The notes below the pieces were generated by a model. It ran no database searches. It was not told where the DNA came from and saw only the letters and a list, made by a program, of their open reading frames with translations. Of a DNA stretch of 64,000 bases, positions 45,298 to 55,911 are shown piece by piece; positions within the stretch are counted from its first letter, which is position 1, and each line of letters opens with the position of its first letter. Location of the stretch: contig OX465579.1 in assembly GCA_950022655.1 (NCBI GenBank), positions 137,959,118 to 138,023,117 of the forward strand, read 5' to 3'. The position numbers and the translations under genes are program-made. The DNA comes from Alentia gelatinosa (Eukaryota; Annelida; Polychaeta; Phyllodocida; Polynoidae).

Positions 45298-47070
45298 TTA
45301 GCTTAGTCTGCCACGGAGTTCCATAAGAAGGTGTCCTAATTGGTTTTTACCCTTGTATGTATTAGTTTCGTACAGTCGGCTGCGACGCGGTGCTCCGCCA
45401 CCCCAGAAGCTACTCTCCGTGGACTCGACTAGCATAGCCCCATTGGTATTTCTCAAGATATCGCGCAAATGTGGGTTTTGTTTGAATTTATCCTCCAAAA
45501 GCTCCTTCATTACCTCAACTTTGTATACCCTCCATTCTTCTTCCTTTCCGTCTGAGACGAGCATCTTTCCTCTCTGTTTGATGGAGTAAGGATTGTCCAT
45601 CTCCATTATCATAGATGCGAGTTTATCATCCCCAAAATACTTACACTTGCGATATACGTATGCTTTCTCTACTGTCTTCATATTGACCATACTTCCATTT
45701 ACAGACATTTCAAGTCTGCATTTTGACATGTTCGAAAGAATGCATTGATCCCCGTTAAAAAGTATGCCCGCCTTCGTCCATCTTGCGCCTTCTGGGATGA
45801 TGGTGTCTTCATCTTTGCCTATATCTTCTAGGTCTTTTCTTTCACCTCCGTTTTTATCTGTGTCATCATTGCCGTTTTCTTCCATGGCAATATTAGCCAA
45901 TCTCTCCTCTATAGGTATTTTTTCTTTGCATTTGGCAGTTGTCAGGTCTTGGTTATCATCTTGGATCTCTTTTTCATTTACAACATGTTGTTGGTCTGTC
46001 GCAACTCTACTCAACCCTGTATTGGTGGGAGGGAGGGTCGGCTGACTTAACCCTGCCGCTTCCCTGAGACTTACAAACCGTGAACCGATTATAGCTCCCT
46101 CAGTGGTCACTCTAGCAGTAACACCTCTGGATCGCGCCTCCCTAACCGCAACCCGTAGTTGGTACCTCGCCTCTCTTTGTTTCTTTGACTCTGCGCGTTC
46201 CAGCCAAACGCCCTTAGCTCGAGGTTGGTTCCTCAATAGGCCCTTATTATTCAAGATACGCTCGACCGTGATTATGTCACTAAATCTGACTTCAATAGGT
46301 CTAGGTTTAGCATTTTCTCTTCTCTTAGCAATCCCCACTCGTTTTATTGTGATGATATTTCCCTGCATTAGTTCAATGTTTATGTCATGACATATTTCGT
46401 ACACGATGTTCGCGCCCAAAGCCTGTGAATACGATTGCCCTTCTACTCTCTTTAACCCCTCGTTTACGGTTGTCATGAGCTTTGTATTCTCTTTTTCTAA
46501 CTTTACAACTTTCTCTTCCAGAGTAGTTATTCTCTCGTCTTGTTTAACAAACTTTTTGTCCGTTTCTCCCTTCAACTCTTCTACCTTCTCCTGCATCTGC
46601 TTAACACTATCCGTTACTGTTTTCCGCAAGCTGCTTTCCAGATTCATCAAATCTCCTTTCTTTACTGTACAATTGCTCATTGCTACTAGCTTTAGCATTA
46701 TATCAGCGTTTGTATATGTGCGTTCATCTCCCTTAAACATTCCCTCCGGGTTATTTTCTTGTGTGGGACTGTTGGTTTCAATGATTATACTTTGGTCAAT
46801 CAACAAATCTTCATGATAGTCTGAGGGTTTCGGGTTTTTTTTCGGACATGAGCTCCTGCTGTCAGGGCTTAGTATTTCACTACCACTTGATAACTGGCGT
46901 TTGTTTATTTTGTTCTCAGATTTATGAGTTTGTGTTTCACTTATCTGTTGTATGGTGCCTGTGTCATTCTGCCGGTCAGTGTTGACGCCGTTTCGGTCGA
47001 GTGCCTCCGACCCCGGGCTTGGCCTGCCCGCGGCCGCGTCTTTGTTTTCCGCCACGTACACACAGTTCAA
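45298..47070 (-). CDS. LINE ORF1-like protein with C-terminal NADAR domain
   Basis: An open frame of 590 codons. The first codon at 47070 is TTG; the first in-frame ATG is at 46740, giving 480 residues, yet the upstream 110 codons also look coding, so the true start may be lost or non-AUG. Domains by residue of the long frame: a disordered S/N/P-rich part (1-130); a coiled coil with heptads (about 145-215); an L1-ORF1-like RNA-binding region (about 225-350, with KPRPIEVRFSD and KGVWLER); a linker; and NADAR (about 428-590). NADAR evidence: LSN near its start, the TVEKAY block with the conserved Glu, KFKQNP, LVESTESSFWGGG and the closing GKNQLGHLLMELRG. NADAR enzymes (YbiA/COG3236) cleave N-glycosidic bonds, and some reverse guanine ADP-ribosylation. 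The usual Asp of the E..xDxxWG block is Ser here, so activity is uncertain. Confidence 0.82.
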   Translation of the reverse strand: MNCVYVAENKDAAAGRPSPGSEALDRNGVNTDRQNDTGTIQQISETQTHKSENKINKRQLSSGSEILSPDSRSSCPKKNPKPSDYHEDLLIDQSIIIETNSPTQENNPEGMFKGDERTYTNADIMLKLVAMSNCTVKKGDLMNLESSLRKTVTDSVKQMQEKVEELKGETDKKFVKQDERITTLEEKVVKLEKENTKLMTTVNEGLKRVEGQSYSQALGANIVYEICHDINIELMQGNIITIKRVGIAKRRENAKPRPIEVRFSDIITVERILNNKGLLRNQPRAKGVWLERAESKKQREARYQLRVAVREARSRGVTARVTTEGAIIGSRFVSLREAAGLSQPTLPPTNTGLSRVATDQQHVVNEKEIQDDNQDLTTAKCKEKIPIEERLANIAMEENGNDDTDKNGGERKDLEDIGKDEDTIIPEGARWTKAGILFNGDQCILSNMSKCRLEMSVNGSMVNMKTVEKAYVYRKCKYFGDDKLASMIMEMDNPYSIKQRGKMLVSDGKEEEWRVYKVEVMKELLEDKFKQNPHLRDILRNTNGAMLVESTESSFWGGGAPRRSRLYETNTYKGKNQLGHLLMELRGRLS

Positions 47071-47382
47071 TCCCGGTATATCTTGGTGAAGATTTTTCCT
47101 TCTAGTTTCTTCAGATTACCGAGTCCAGCCTTCAAAGTTTTTGGATCTGTATCCCCTTATGTTCACAAGTTATGTTTTTCATATGATAGGGTTATATCCG
47201 AAGTTATTCTCTGTTAAATCCGTGTTTATGGTGAGAGCGGTTCACATGCGTCTACATGCCAAGTAGGTCATTGACCCTGACTGATAAAATCTTGAAATGA
47301 ACGTATTTTTGTGTTGATGTAATATTTGTATCCACACTGTTGGGGCAAGTAATACCGGCCTCGCGGCCGATGCCCTCGCAGT

Positions 47383-48804
47383 CTAAATAAAGAGTATAAA
47401 AAAAAATATAAGTCTCTCTGTTGTAAAAAGTAAGTCGGGCATAGCATCTTTTGTTTGTTTTCCGAACAATTTCCAGGGTGTGTATTTATTTTGGGCTAGG
47501 CTGGGACCTATTGTTGTAAAGTATCTGTTGATGTTTGCAGCAGTATCTTCTTCAAATATTGTTTTATTTGTATCATTGTCTAGTAGGTGAATTTTGCTAT
47601 CAGAATTTTTGCTTGAGTGGCCTGGTAAAATATTTTTAATGTTACGCCAGAATTTTTTGTGATCACCATCACAGTTTTCTAGAGCGTTTAGCAAATAGTT
47701 TTGTCTGGCGTTTTTTTTACTAGTCTGTTTACCCTGTTTTGTGCCAGTTTTGTGCCAGTTTTCTGGTTTGTGTGTATTTTTCTTTTTTGCTTGTGTCATT
47801 AGTCTAATTTTTTCCAATATTGCCTCCATTATTTCTCCTGTTAGCCAAGGTTCTGTTTTTGTTTTAATCCTAAATTTTCTCTTTGGACAGTACCTGTTCA
47901 TATAAAGAAGTATATGCATTTCAATGAATTCCCATTGTTTTTGTGTATTATCTATGTCTTTGAACATTTCCCAGTTGGCATTTAGCAAGTGGGTTATTAA
48001 GTCATTCTCATTGTAATGCGAATAAGTTCGGCCCCAGAATGTTTCTATTGACCTTGGGTGGTCTTTTGTTTTTTTTCTGGTCACAAATATGGGTTGGTGG
48101 TCACTGATGGCTTTGTCTAAGACTCCTGAGTGGGCTACATAGTTAGAATTTGTAAATAATAAATCAATAGTTGTAATTGCAGTTGAGAATCTTCTGATAT
48201 CATTAATATATTGCTTAAGTCCATGTTGTGATAAGGTTGATAGTAAATTTTTAATATGTATGTTTCCTTTATCTTTAACATTTAAGTTAAGGTCGCCCAT
48301 GACATACAGCTCACTATCAGCTTTGTTTAAGATAGTTTCAACGGTATTGCCCAGTATTTCAATTATTTCATTTATGTCTGCTGCATGAGGCCTGTGCACA
48401 TTTATGATAACAATTTTCTTGATTCCAAAGGTTTTGAATGTTAAAACTTGCATTTCTAAATGTTTTGTACTACAGTTTAGGGAGCTAAATTCCTCAGGAT
48501 CACATCTAATATTATCTTTTACCATTATCGAAAGGCCACCACCTTGCTTGGGCTTTTCATCTAATTCATGCTTTTTCCATTTAGGGTCTAGGCTAAAACT
48601 GGTATAGCCAGATAAAGTATACGTATCCTTGTTGTCGAGGTCAGTCAGCCATGTTTCAGAAAGTAATAGAAAGTCAATCTTCATTGCCGTAAATTCTGAT
48701 AAAAATGGTTCATGTCTGGCCTTTATGCTATACACATTTAAGCATACCAGTTTCAGCCCAGGTAGATCTCTAACATCACTGATAAGTTTGATTTTATCAA
48801 GCAT
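47383..48804 (-). pseudogene. Second LINE: AP endonuclease and linker, RT lost
   Basis: A 473-codon frame from ATG 48804 with LLLSETWL, GGGLSIMV, VINVHRP, VMGDLNLN, TTIDLLFTN and SDHQPIF motifs of the LINE endonuclease, then a basic linker (KKFWRNIKNILPG). The frame runs off into an AT-rich tract at 47383-47400 where the neighbouring LINE begins, and no RT follows. LINEs usually lose their 5' end, so loss of the 3' end implies interruption or rearrangement here. It is a different lineage from the NADAR element. Confidence 0.8.
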
Positions 48805-48903
48805 TCTCTATGTAGCAAGTTCTAGATTTTATTACCGCGGTTTGTAGGTTGCAGTCCTCCACTAATTGGCACATTTCAGTTAAACTCCTTGTAGCTGCAT
48901 GAC

Positions 48904-49010
48904 AAATTAGTGAAGTGGCGTATGCCAATGAATACATGTTCAATACTAACAATACACAAACTAAAAAAAAAACAAATAAAAAAAACAAAAAAACAACAAC
49001 AAACAAAATC
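48904..49010 (+). repeat. A-rich tract
   Basis: A-rich simple sequence (AAAAAACAAATAAAAAAAAC-like), upstream of the second LINE's endonuclease ORF on the minus strand. Confidence 0.5.
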
Positions 49011-49150
49011 AAGAGTACAAGCGGGCACATTCCCAGTAAGCTACTTTGGCTTGTGAAATGCTTGAGATACACAAGAATAAGTGGTATTAAAGAAAGAAAA
49101 AATAAATACCATAGAGCTTTTCTGCTCCTAACAAAACACATAAGTACTTT

Positions 49151-49187
49151 ACAGGCTAGGTAACTTTCAAAAAGTTACCTAGCCTGT
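49151..49187. repeat. Perfect 17-bp hairpin
   Basis: ACAGGCTAGGTAACTTT is followed by CAA and the exact complement AAAGTTACCTAGCCTGT. Confidence 0.9.
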
Positions 49188-51180
49188 CAGTCAACCTTTT
49201 AAATGAACAATATTCAAGGCTTCACATGGAGGTCATACAAGTCCAGGATGGCATTCTGGGTAATTCATAAATATCAGAGTTCTTGGCAGTGATACCATAA
49301 ACTCCAAAAGTTCTCGAATAGAGTCAGTGGTGTCTTGAGACACAGCTCAAGTCCAGTGACAAATATAGACAGTTCACAAGACGTAGTATCAGAGTTGTCA
49401 AAGTATCAAACTTCTATGAAAAGTCAAACCTAGTTGACAAATATCTTCAATAAATATCTCAATAATAGTTCATAGGCCAGGATAGGCAATGTCTGGTATC
49501 ATAAAGTATCAAGAGATGTATCAATTGCATATAACAAATATAAATGACATAACTCACCAATAAATGATAATTCCTAAAGTGACTCAAAGTCCCTTGACAA
49601 TGTCACTCAATATCAATCCTGAATGAATGTCCTGATGATACTATATCTCAGATCCTCAGATCACTTTACTCTCACAGAGCCGTGTAGTATTAGCAGTATG
49701 CTCAGAAGAGTCCCTGAATTCTGAGCCACTGTAGGCCAACTCTATACTAGTAAAGTTTTCTCTATCATGAATAATTATCAAATCATTAACATATGACATA
49801 CAATAATACACATTTATTAAAACATTGAAATAAAACACAATAATTTCCGAAATCATTCACTTGTTTAAATACCTTCAAAATTTGTACCGTATTTGACTAT
49901 GGTACATAACTGAAAGAATCCTATTATTATAGACATTGCTGAGTCCTGAAACAGCTAATACAGTTGCACATACTGATCAACCCATGACCTAAGATAGTCT
50001 GTGAAAAAGGTGGGAGTAAATCGGGAATAACAAATCTCTTTGTTCTTGACTATTGATTGTAGGCAGTGTATTCTAGATTTAACCTAAAATTCAGTTAATT
50101 CATGGATCCTTACATTTCTGTGCTATAAGAAAATAATCATATATCAGTATGTTCTTCATCAGTTCATTTTATAATCTGGCCAGAAATAGTTGGTATAAGT
50201 AACAAATGTCTATAGAAAAGAACCCTGCCTTCTTTTGAAATACAAAATCTTTTTTTCTTGATTTCTTTAAACCAAGAAACGCCCTAGAATTAAAAAATAT
50301 AATTGATATTTCTTTTCATCGGTTGGAACTAGAAGTTTACTTCACCTTGTATCTAACATCAAAATTTATCATCACTAGAAGATTTTTTTTATCAATAAAC
50401 ATGTTGATTAACAACACATAAGCAATAGAAACAATTCTTAAGAAATAGACAACAAAAGAAATTTTATCATAGAAATACAATATCCTACCTAAACCACCTG
50501 CCACCAGGGGGACACTAGGGTCAGGATGGTCTGAACTTAATATGCACATGAATTAAATTTACACTTGAAGAAATGGCAATGAAGAGCTCATTGCTGATCT
50601 CATATTCTACAGTGCATCAGCAGTTGTCCCTATCTGTTCTAGTGTCTTACAACTGCTGGGTGGGTATGAAAGTGTTGTAGTCAGTGCACCACTGGCCCAG
50701 GAATGTCATGACGATGTGGACAAATTTTGACACCCCTGGTGCAGTGTTGATATGTAGACCATACCTAGAAAAAAGTTCAGGCATATGTTTAACATCTTGT
50801 AGGAAAGCTTTGTGACTGAAAAATCACCTCTCCTGCATCATAGTGTTGCACACACCTGTGTTTGCGACCTCAACCATCTCATACTGCAGTGTGCAGAAGA
50901 TCCTACATTAAAAAAAAAAAATTATTAGAGCAAAAAACAGTTCTTTCTTGCGAAAGATCTTCCACTGTTAGCGGATTGATACATCATTAGGTGTACATCG
51001 AAGTAGCTTGAGGTCAACCTAAATACAGAATTTTAGTAGATAATTATACTTCAATACAACCTTAGTATAGTTTCAACCAGTTAAATAAATTAAGTAGTAG
51101 AAATATAGTAGAGTAATGATAATAATGGTAGATGATAAGTAAGTTCAACCGTTCAAGTTGTTTTGATTTTTACTAAGAAC
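49188..51180. other. Intergenic sequence, no gene seen
   Basis: AT-rich sequence. A word CCACCAGGGGGACAC...GGTCAGGATGG near 50502 recurs in diverged form near 54225 and 54290, a low-copy dispersed repeat. The ORFs are short and unrecognised. Confidence 0.4.
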
Positions 51181-51184
51181 ATCA

Positions 51185-51394
51185 TCAGTCGTATTTAAGG
51201 TAGATTTCTTTGATTTCCTTTTCAAATGCTCGAGCAGTGTCACTGTGTTGAATAACAGCGTCTAGACAATTCCATAACTTTTGACCCCTATATTCTGGAG
51301 ATCTAAAGAAGTGATTACAGTTGATCTTATGTTCCTTAAATCTTACTTTGTTGGCACTCCTGGTACGCCTATCCCTTACGTCTAACAGGTTCAC
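51185..51394 (-). pseudogene. LINE ORF2 C-terminal fragment
   Basis: A 69-codon minus frame with a basic RTRSANKVRFKEHK stretch followed by RSPEYRGQKLWNCL, the C-terminal motif of CR1/Jockey-like RTs, then a closing amphipathic helix. The upstream RT is absent: a 5'-truncated copy. Confidence 0.6.
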
Positions 51395-51979
51395 ATTTTT
51401 AGATTTTTTTGTAAAATAGGTTTACATTGTGAGTAGGTAACCTTCATGAACAGCACTAGCTCTTCATATTTGCCCTGAAAGTGGTCCATGCCTTGGTGAA
51501 GGTCATTGGTCCCTACATGAACAATTATGAATAGATAATGTCAATACTACCTTTCTATCTGTTGGAGTTACCTGATTAGGCGGTCGATGATAACCCCTGG
51601 ATGGAAACGGAATTCTATCTTCTGATGCCTCACATGACACAGGATGGAATCACCTGTCAACAATATACTAGCCATTTCTGAAAATTTAAAAAGGCATTTA
51701 GTTCAGGCCAAGAGTTTAACATTTGAGCATGAGTCAAATATCAAAATGATAGTATACATGTATAATCATAACGTCTAATTGTGAAGACAGAAAAGGAAAA
51801 CCATTAATTAAATCTTACACATCCAACAAATTTGAAAAATTTAGGTAGAATTTCCATTTTCTATGCTTAGATATATATGGAAATACATTATCTATTATAA
51901 TTGATATAAATATAATATATAGATTTGGGTAGCATTTCCATTTGCTATGCTAATTTATATATAGATAGATTATCCATTA

Positions 51980-51981
51980 TA

Positions 51982-52027
<46 letters not shown>
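51980..52027. repeat. (TA)n microsatellite
   Basis: An AT dinucleotide run that serves as the left flank of the TIR element. A shorter AT run flanks its right end at 53805-53819. Confidence 0.9.
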
Positions 52028-52029
<2 letters not shown>

Positions 52030-53804
52030 TCGAATCCCAGAAAGGGGGCCCAATTTGGCCTGTTTTAGCCTGTTTTATGGATTTCCTTGTTTCTTAAAAA
52101 ATAAAAGCTGAGGAGAAATTACCTTTGTGATTTGGAACAATGCTGTCCAATACACATAATATGAAATGCATGCAAATATCATTCAAGGACAATTAGGGGG
52201 GAAATTCTCTGTTTTGAAAAAAATGAAAATTGTGTCATTCTACGAAATGAAAATCTTTGAATGCATATAAAATTTTCAAAATATGATATTCATCAAAAGT
52301 AAATATATCAATGTAAAGGCAAGGAACTTCCTGATAGCAAAATGAGAACACCAAATCTTAGATGGGGAAATATGCTATGAGAAATGTGCCAAAATGAATC
52401 CTTGTATTGTAAAATAGTAGGGTGTCATTCTACGAAATGACATATACAAATGTCTATATAAATTCAATCTATGAAAATTAGGAAGAAATAACTTTCACCT
52501 GTGTCATTCTACAACATGGCATGTCATTCTACGAAATACCATGTCATTCTACGAAAATCTTCCATGAATAGCTTCCAGATAGACACAAGTTGATTTGAAA
52601 ATAGTTATTTGCTTATATACACTTGTTGTTGATGTAGAATGATGTTTATGGGAGTACCCCAAGGTCCTAACTTCAGGAAATATTCATAATATACCTTGTA
52701 TAGCTATGTACATTTCAGAGTCTCACTGCTATGAAAGTGTATCAATAATCATTGATCAGCTTTATTATTCAAAATCTATCACAGAATATAGGAGTACAGA
52801 CCATGGAGACTTGGTACTTTAAAATTTACACAAGTTGTGCCTCAATTCTTTGCTCATGCTACTGGTTATAGTGTGGTGGTGTCATTCTACGAAATGGCAT
52901 GTCATTCTACAACATGACAAGGTTAATTTCTGAAACTAGTATAAAATTGCAAAAAATTACACTTTTTGTGGCTTTAATTGATGTAGTTATATAAAGGATG
53001 TATGTGGAATTGAAGAAACGTTTACTACAATTATATCTCTGGGGTCTTTTAATTCAAACCTTTGCTCCATTGGAAGTACTTTTGAGGAAAAAGTCATTTC
53101 ATGTTAAAAAAAATCCAAAGAATACAATAAAAAACTATCATTTTATATCTGGACCATGGGTATTATAATCAGAACATGCAAAATGAAAGAACTCTTCCAA
53201 ATAAAGTAACAAATGAGGTTATAGCTAGCTATCATTATAGCATTCAGCTTGCCTTGTCATTCTACGAAATGACACTATTGTACAACTTTGAGTTTTTAGT
53301 TTTACATATCATATACAAAACTACTGTAGTTTATTGGGGACAACATATCAATGAACCATGTCTGTGATATTGAATTACTAAATGATAAAACTGTCTAAAC
53401 TGCATGTGATGGAAATATTTCTTTCTTGAATAAAACTAACTAGGAAAATGGCATTTTCTCCTAGCTATGGTATTTTCATTATAATCTACACAGTCTTCAC
53501 ATATTTTGTGGTTAAATATTAAATACAACACCTACTCTAAGCTACTACATTGAAAAAATTAGGAGGAACACAGATATAGAGGTTACTATAACTGTACTTT
53601 CAGGTATGTGAGAGGCATTTCGTAGAATGACAGCCAGTTAAGGTAGTTTTTTTAATAGGCTGTAGTTTCAACAGTATTTGTGATTAGTGAAAACAAATTT
53701 GACACATAAATAAACAAATTTTATACGTCTGATCAATCCTTTCCTTTCAACAAAATATTGAATTAAGATTTTTCAAATTTGGGCCCCCTTTCTGGGATTC
53801 GACC
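52028..53804. mobile_element. 1.78-kb non-autonomous TIR element with internal motif array
   Basis: The left end begins GGTCGAATCCCAGAAAGG and the right end is its exact complement over about 26 bp (52028-52053 and 53779-53804). Both ends lie in TA repeats, consistent with a TA target duplication. Inside, GTCATTCTACGAAATG or a close variant occurs at 52234, 52424, 52503, 52523, 52543, 52881, 52901 and 53256, and once inverted at 53615-53631. No transposase-like ORF is present. The repeated motif has inverted CATT..AATG ends and could be a protein-binding site. Confidence 0.8.
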
Positions 53805-54389
53805 ATATATATATATATACACATACATTATATAGATTTAGGTGAAATTTCCATCTGCTATGCTCAGGTATATATAAATACATTATTCATTATAATTCAT
53901 GTAAAATCAAACTTATCTCGTACATGCTTGTAAATGTTGTCAGCCTAATTTTGTAAAATCTTTTGCATGAATACTTTTCAGAGTTATTTTGAAGCATTAA
54001 TAGAGATTCATGTTTTTCAGATAATTCTGTTCTTTTTATGTGCCTTTGATTCAAAGAAACATAATTTTCCAGAATGAGCTGGAACCACTGCATATCTTAA
54101 GACTATCAATACAATTGTGCAAAATATGTACATCACAGCCAGTTGTTTTGCTCCTGTACCTCATGTGAAAAGTCCTATCATTATCCTAACAGAAAAGCAT
54201 CCTAGAAAATTAGCCTATCACCACTTGCCACCAGGGGAAGACCAAGGTCAAGATGGGAAGAATTTAATATGATTAACCTGAACTGTCTGCAACCAGGAGA
54301 ACACAAGGATCAGAACAGTTGATTTATCCTGATACTAGAAATTCTATTAGGGTCTAAACAGCAAAGGTGATCTGGTTCAGTTATGTCAA

Positions 54390-55754
54390 TCTTGTTAGAT
54401 CAGGATAGGAGCTTCTTTTTTCATGTCTTTTAGAAGCGGGAAGTGCCACTCTGCATCTGGGTTGTCTTTATAGAGAACAAAGAATTTTGTTTTCAGAGGG
54501 TCAACAATCTTCTTGTGTATCCTCAAGACCTATACATCATACCAGTTGACTTCATTCCCATCTTCTTCAATACACTGATGGAGGATCTTCTGCCCTAAAA
54601 GTCTTTCACCAGTGTAGAGGGAAAGCTTTGACTTGGTAGAATCAATCCGGCGCTTCTGTCTTCCTTCCTTCAAGCGATGATTGAGAGAAACCTTCATATC
54701 TCCTACCAGTGCTGTTACTTTTGTTTGTAGACAATTTGTGAGGCCAGAAATTCCCAGTGGCACAATTTAGATTCAAGACTTCTTTCAAATGGGTTGTCAG
54801 TTGATCAGCACTATGCTGGTGATCCTTCTGGCTCTTTTGAAATAGATGTCTTGCGCCCTTGGCATGGAGAACATCCCTATGGAAATGCAGTTGGGTGATC
54901 AGTGCATCTTTCTTCTGTTTCTCACGGGTCAGAGCTTCAATATTTTTATCAACTTGATCAAGCTTCCAAAGTCCTCCAGCTATTGTTATCCTGTTTGTCA
55001 GTTTGACACGGTTATCATGTTGTTTTTGATCTACTGCTTCTTTCTTGGCTTGCCTCTCTTTAACTTCAGTAGCTGCCTTTGTTTTAGTTGAATCTGTCTT
55101 TCCCTCAACTTCTTTTTCATTAATGGAAAGGATTTTCTGGCCAGGTCAAAGATTTGAGTTTTCCTTGTATTACCCAGATGTGTCAGCCCGTCTGCTTGGT
55201 TTTCAATCACCTGGTGCAAATTTGCGATTACATCATCATTACCTCCCTTTTGATTCTTGAAGCTTCTTGGTCTGAATAATAGCTCTTTTCTCTTTCTTTA
55301 AACTCTGAACTTCTTTTTCTAACTATTTTATTTTTGTTGTTACTTCCTCAACTTGATCTGGGTTTCCCTGAGCTTCCTGTCAATATCCATCTTAACTTGT
55401 TCAAGTTTGTCTTTCAAATAATCTTGAAGTTGATCTTGCCTCTTCACTTTTTTCATGAGGTGATCACTGTAATGGCTGTTTTCATTTCAGACATCTTCTG
55501 TTTCAGTTCATCAACTTCTTTTGCTCTTCAAGTACTCTTGAATGTTTGTCTTCCTTGATGTCTTCTTCACATGGAATGTTTTGAAGATTCTCCTCACCTT
55601 TGTTTGAATAGTGGTGATACTTCCTATCATGGAATCCCTTGACAGGGCTGACAGAACCTTGTGAAGAGGTGCTATAGACTTGCCTACATATTCGTATATC
55701 TCCAGGACTGTCCCATAGTTTGTTCGTGCTCTGATTGAAGAGAATCAGATGCAT
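54390..55754 (-). pseudogene. Decayed coiled-coil gene with a C-terminal WY-containing domain
   Basis: Minus-strand fragments in several frames line up as one protein: an N-terminal part (55754-55503), a long K/E/Q-rich coiled-coil zone (about 55500-55030), and a C-terminal block with GERLLGQKILHQCIEEDG..VNWYDV, a TAG, then VLRIHKKIVDPLKTKFFVLY...WHFPLLKDMK. The end pattern resembles a small beta-barrel domain found in many mollusc proteins of unknown function, some linked to repeats. Many stops and shifts mean it is not functional. I cannot name the family with certainty. Confidence 0.55.
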
Positions 55755-55911
55755 TAAAGTAGTGTTTTCGATTGTTGGTTCCTGTGTATCATATATTTAC
55801 AAAGGTCGATTTGAAAGTGCATTCCCATTGCACCACAAGCCCCAAATCCCCTCATCCCCAGAAAATTTGAAATGGTTTTACACCCCCCCCCCTACCAGCT
55901 GTCCCAGGTAA

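Larger units (their letters stand above)
40314..47380 (-). mobile_element. Near-full-length CR1-like LINE with NADAR and SGNH ORFs
   Basis: Minus-strand order: 5' UTR (about 47380-47071), ORF with coiled coil and NADAR (47070-45298), SGNH esterase ORF (45261-44608), spacer of about 1.1 kb, endonuclease-RT ORF (43491-40607), 3' UTR with AATAAA at 40329-40324 and an A8 tail at 40313-40306. The layout is that of CR1-group LINEs, whose first ORF often carries an esterase; the NADAR domain is the unusual part. Target duplication was not resolved. Confidence 0.75.

Noticed and set aside
47383..48804. Treating the endonuclease ORF as part of the NADAR LINE
   Set aside because: The NADAR LINE already has its own endonuclease (43491 onwards) with different sequence, so this is a second element.
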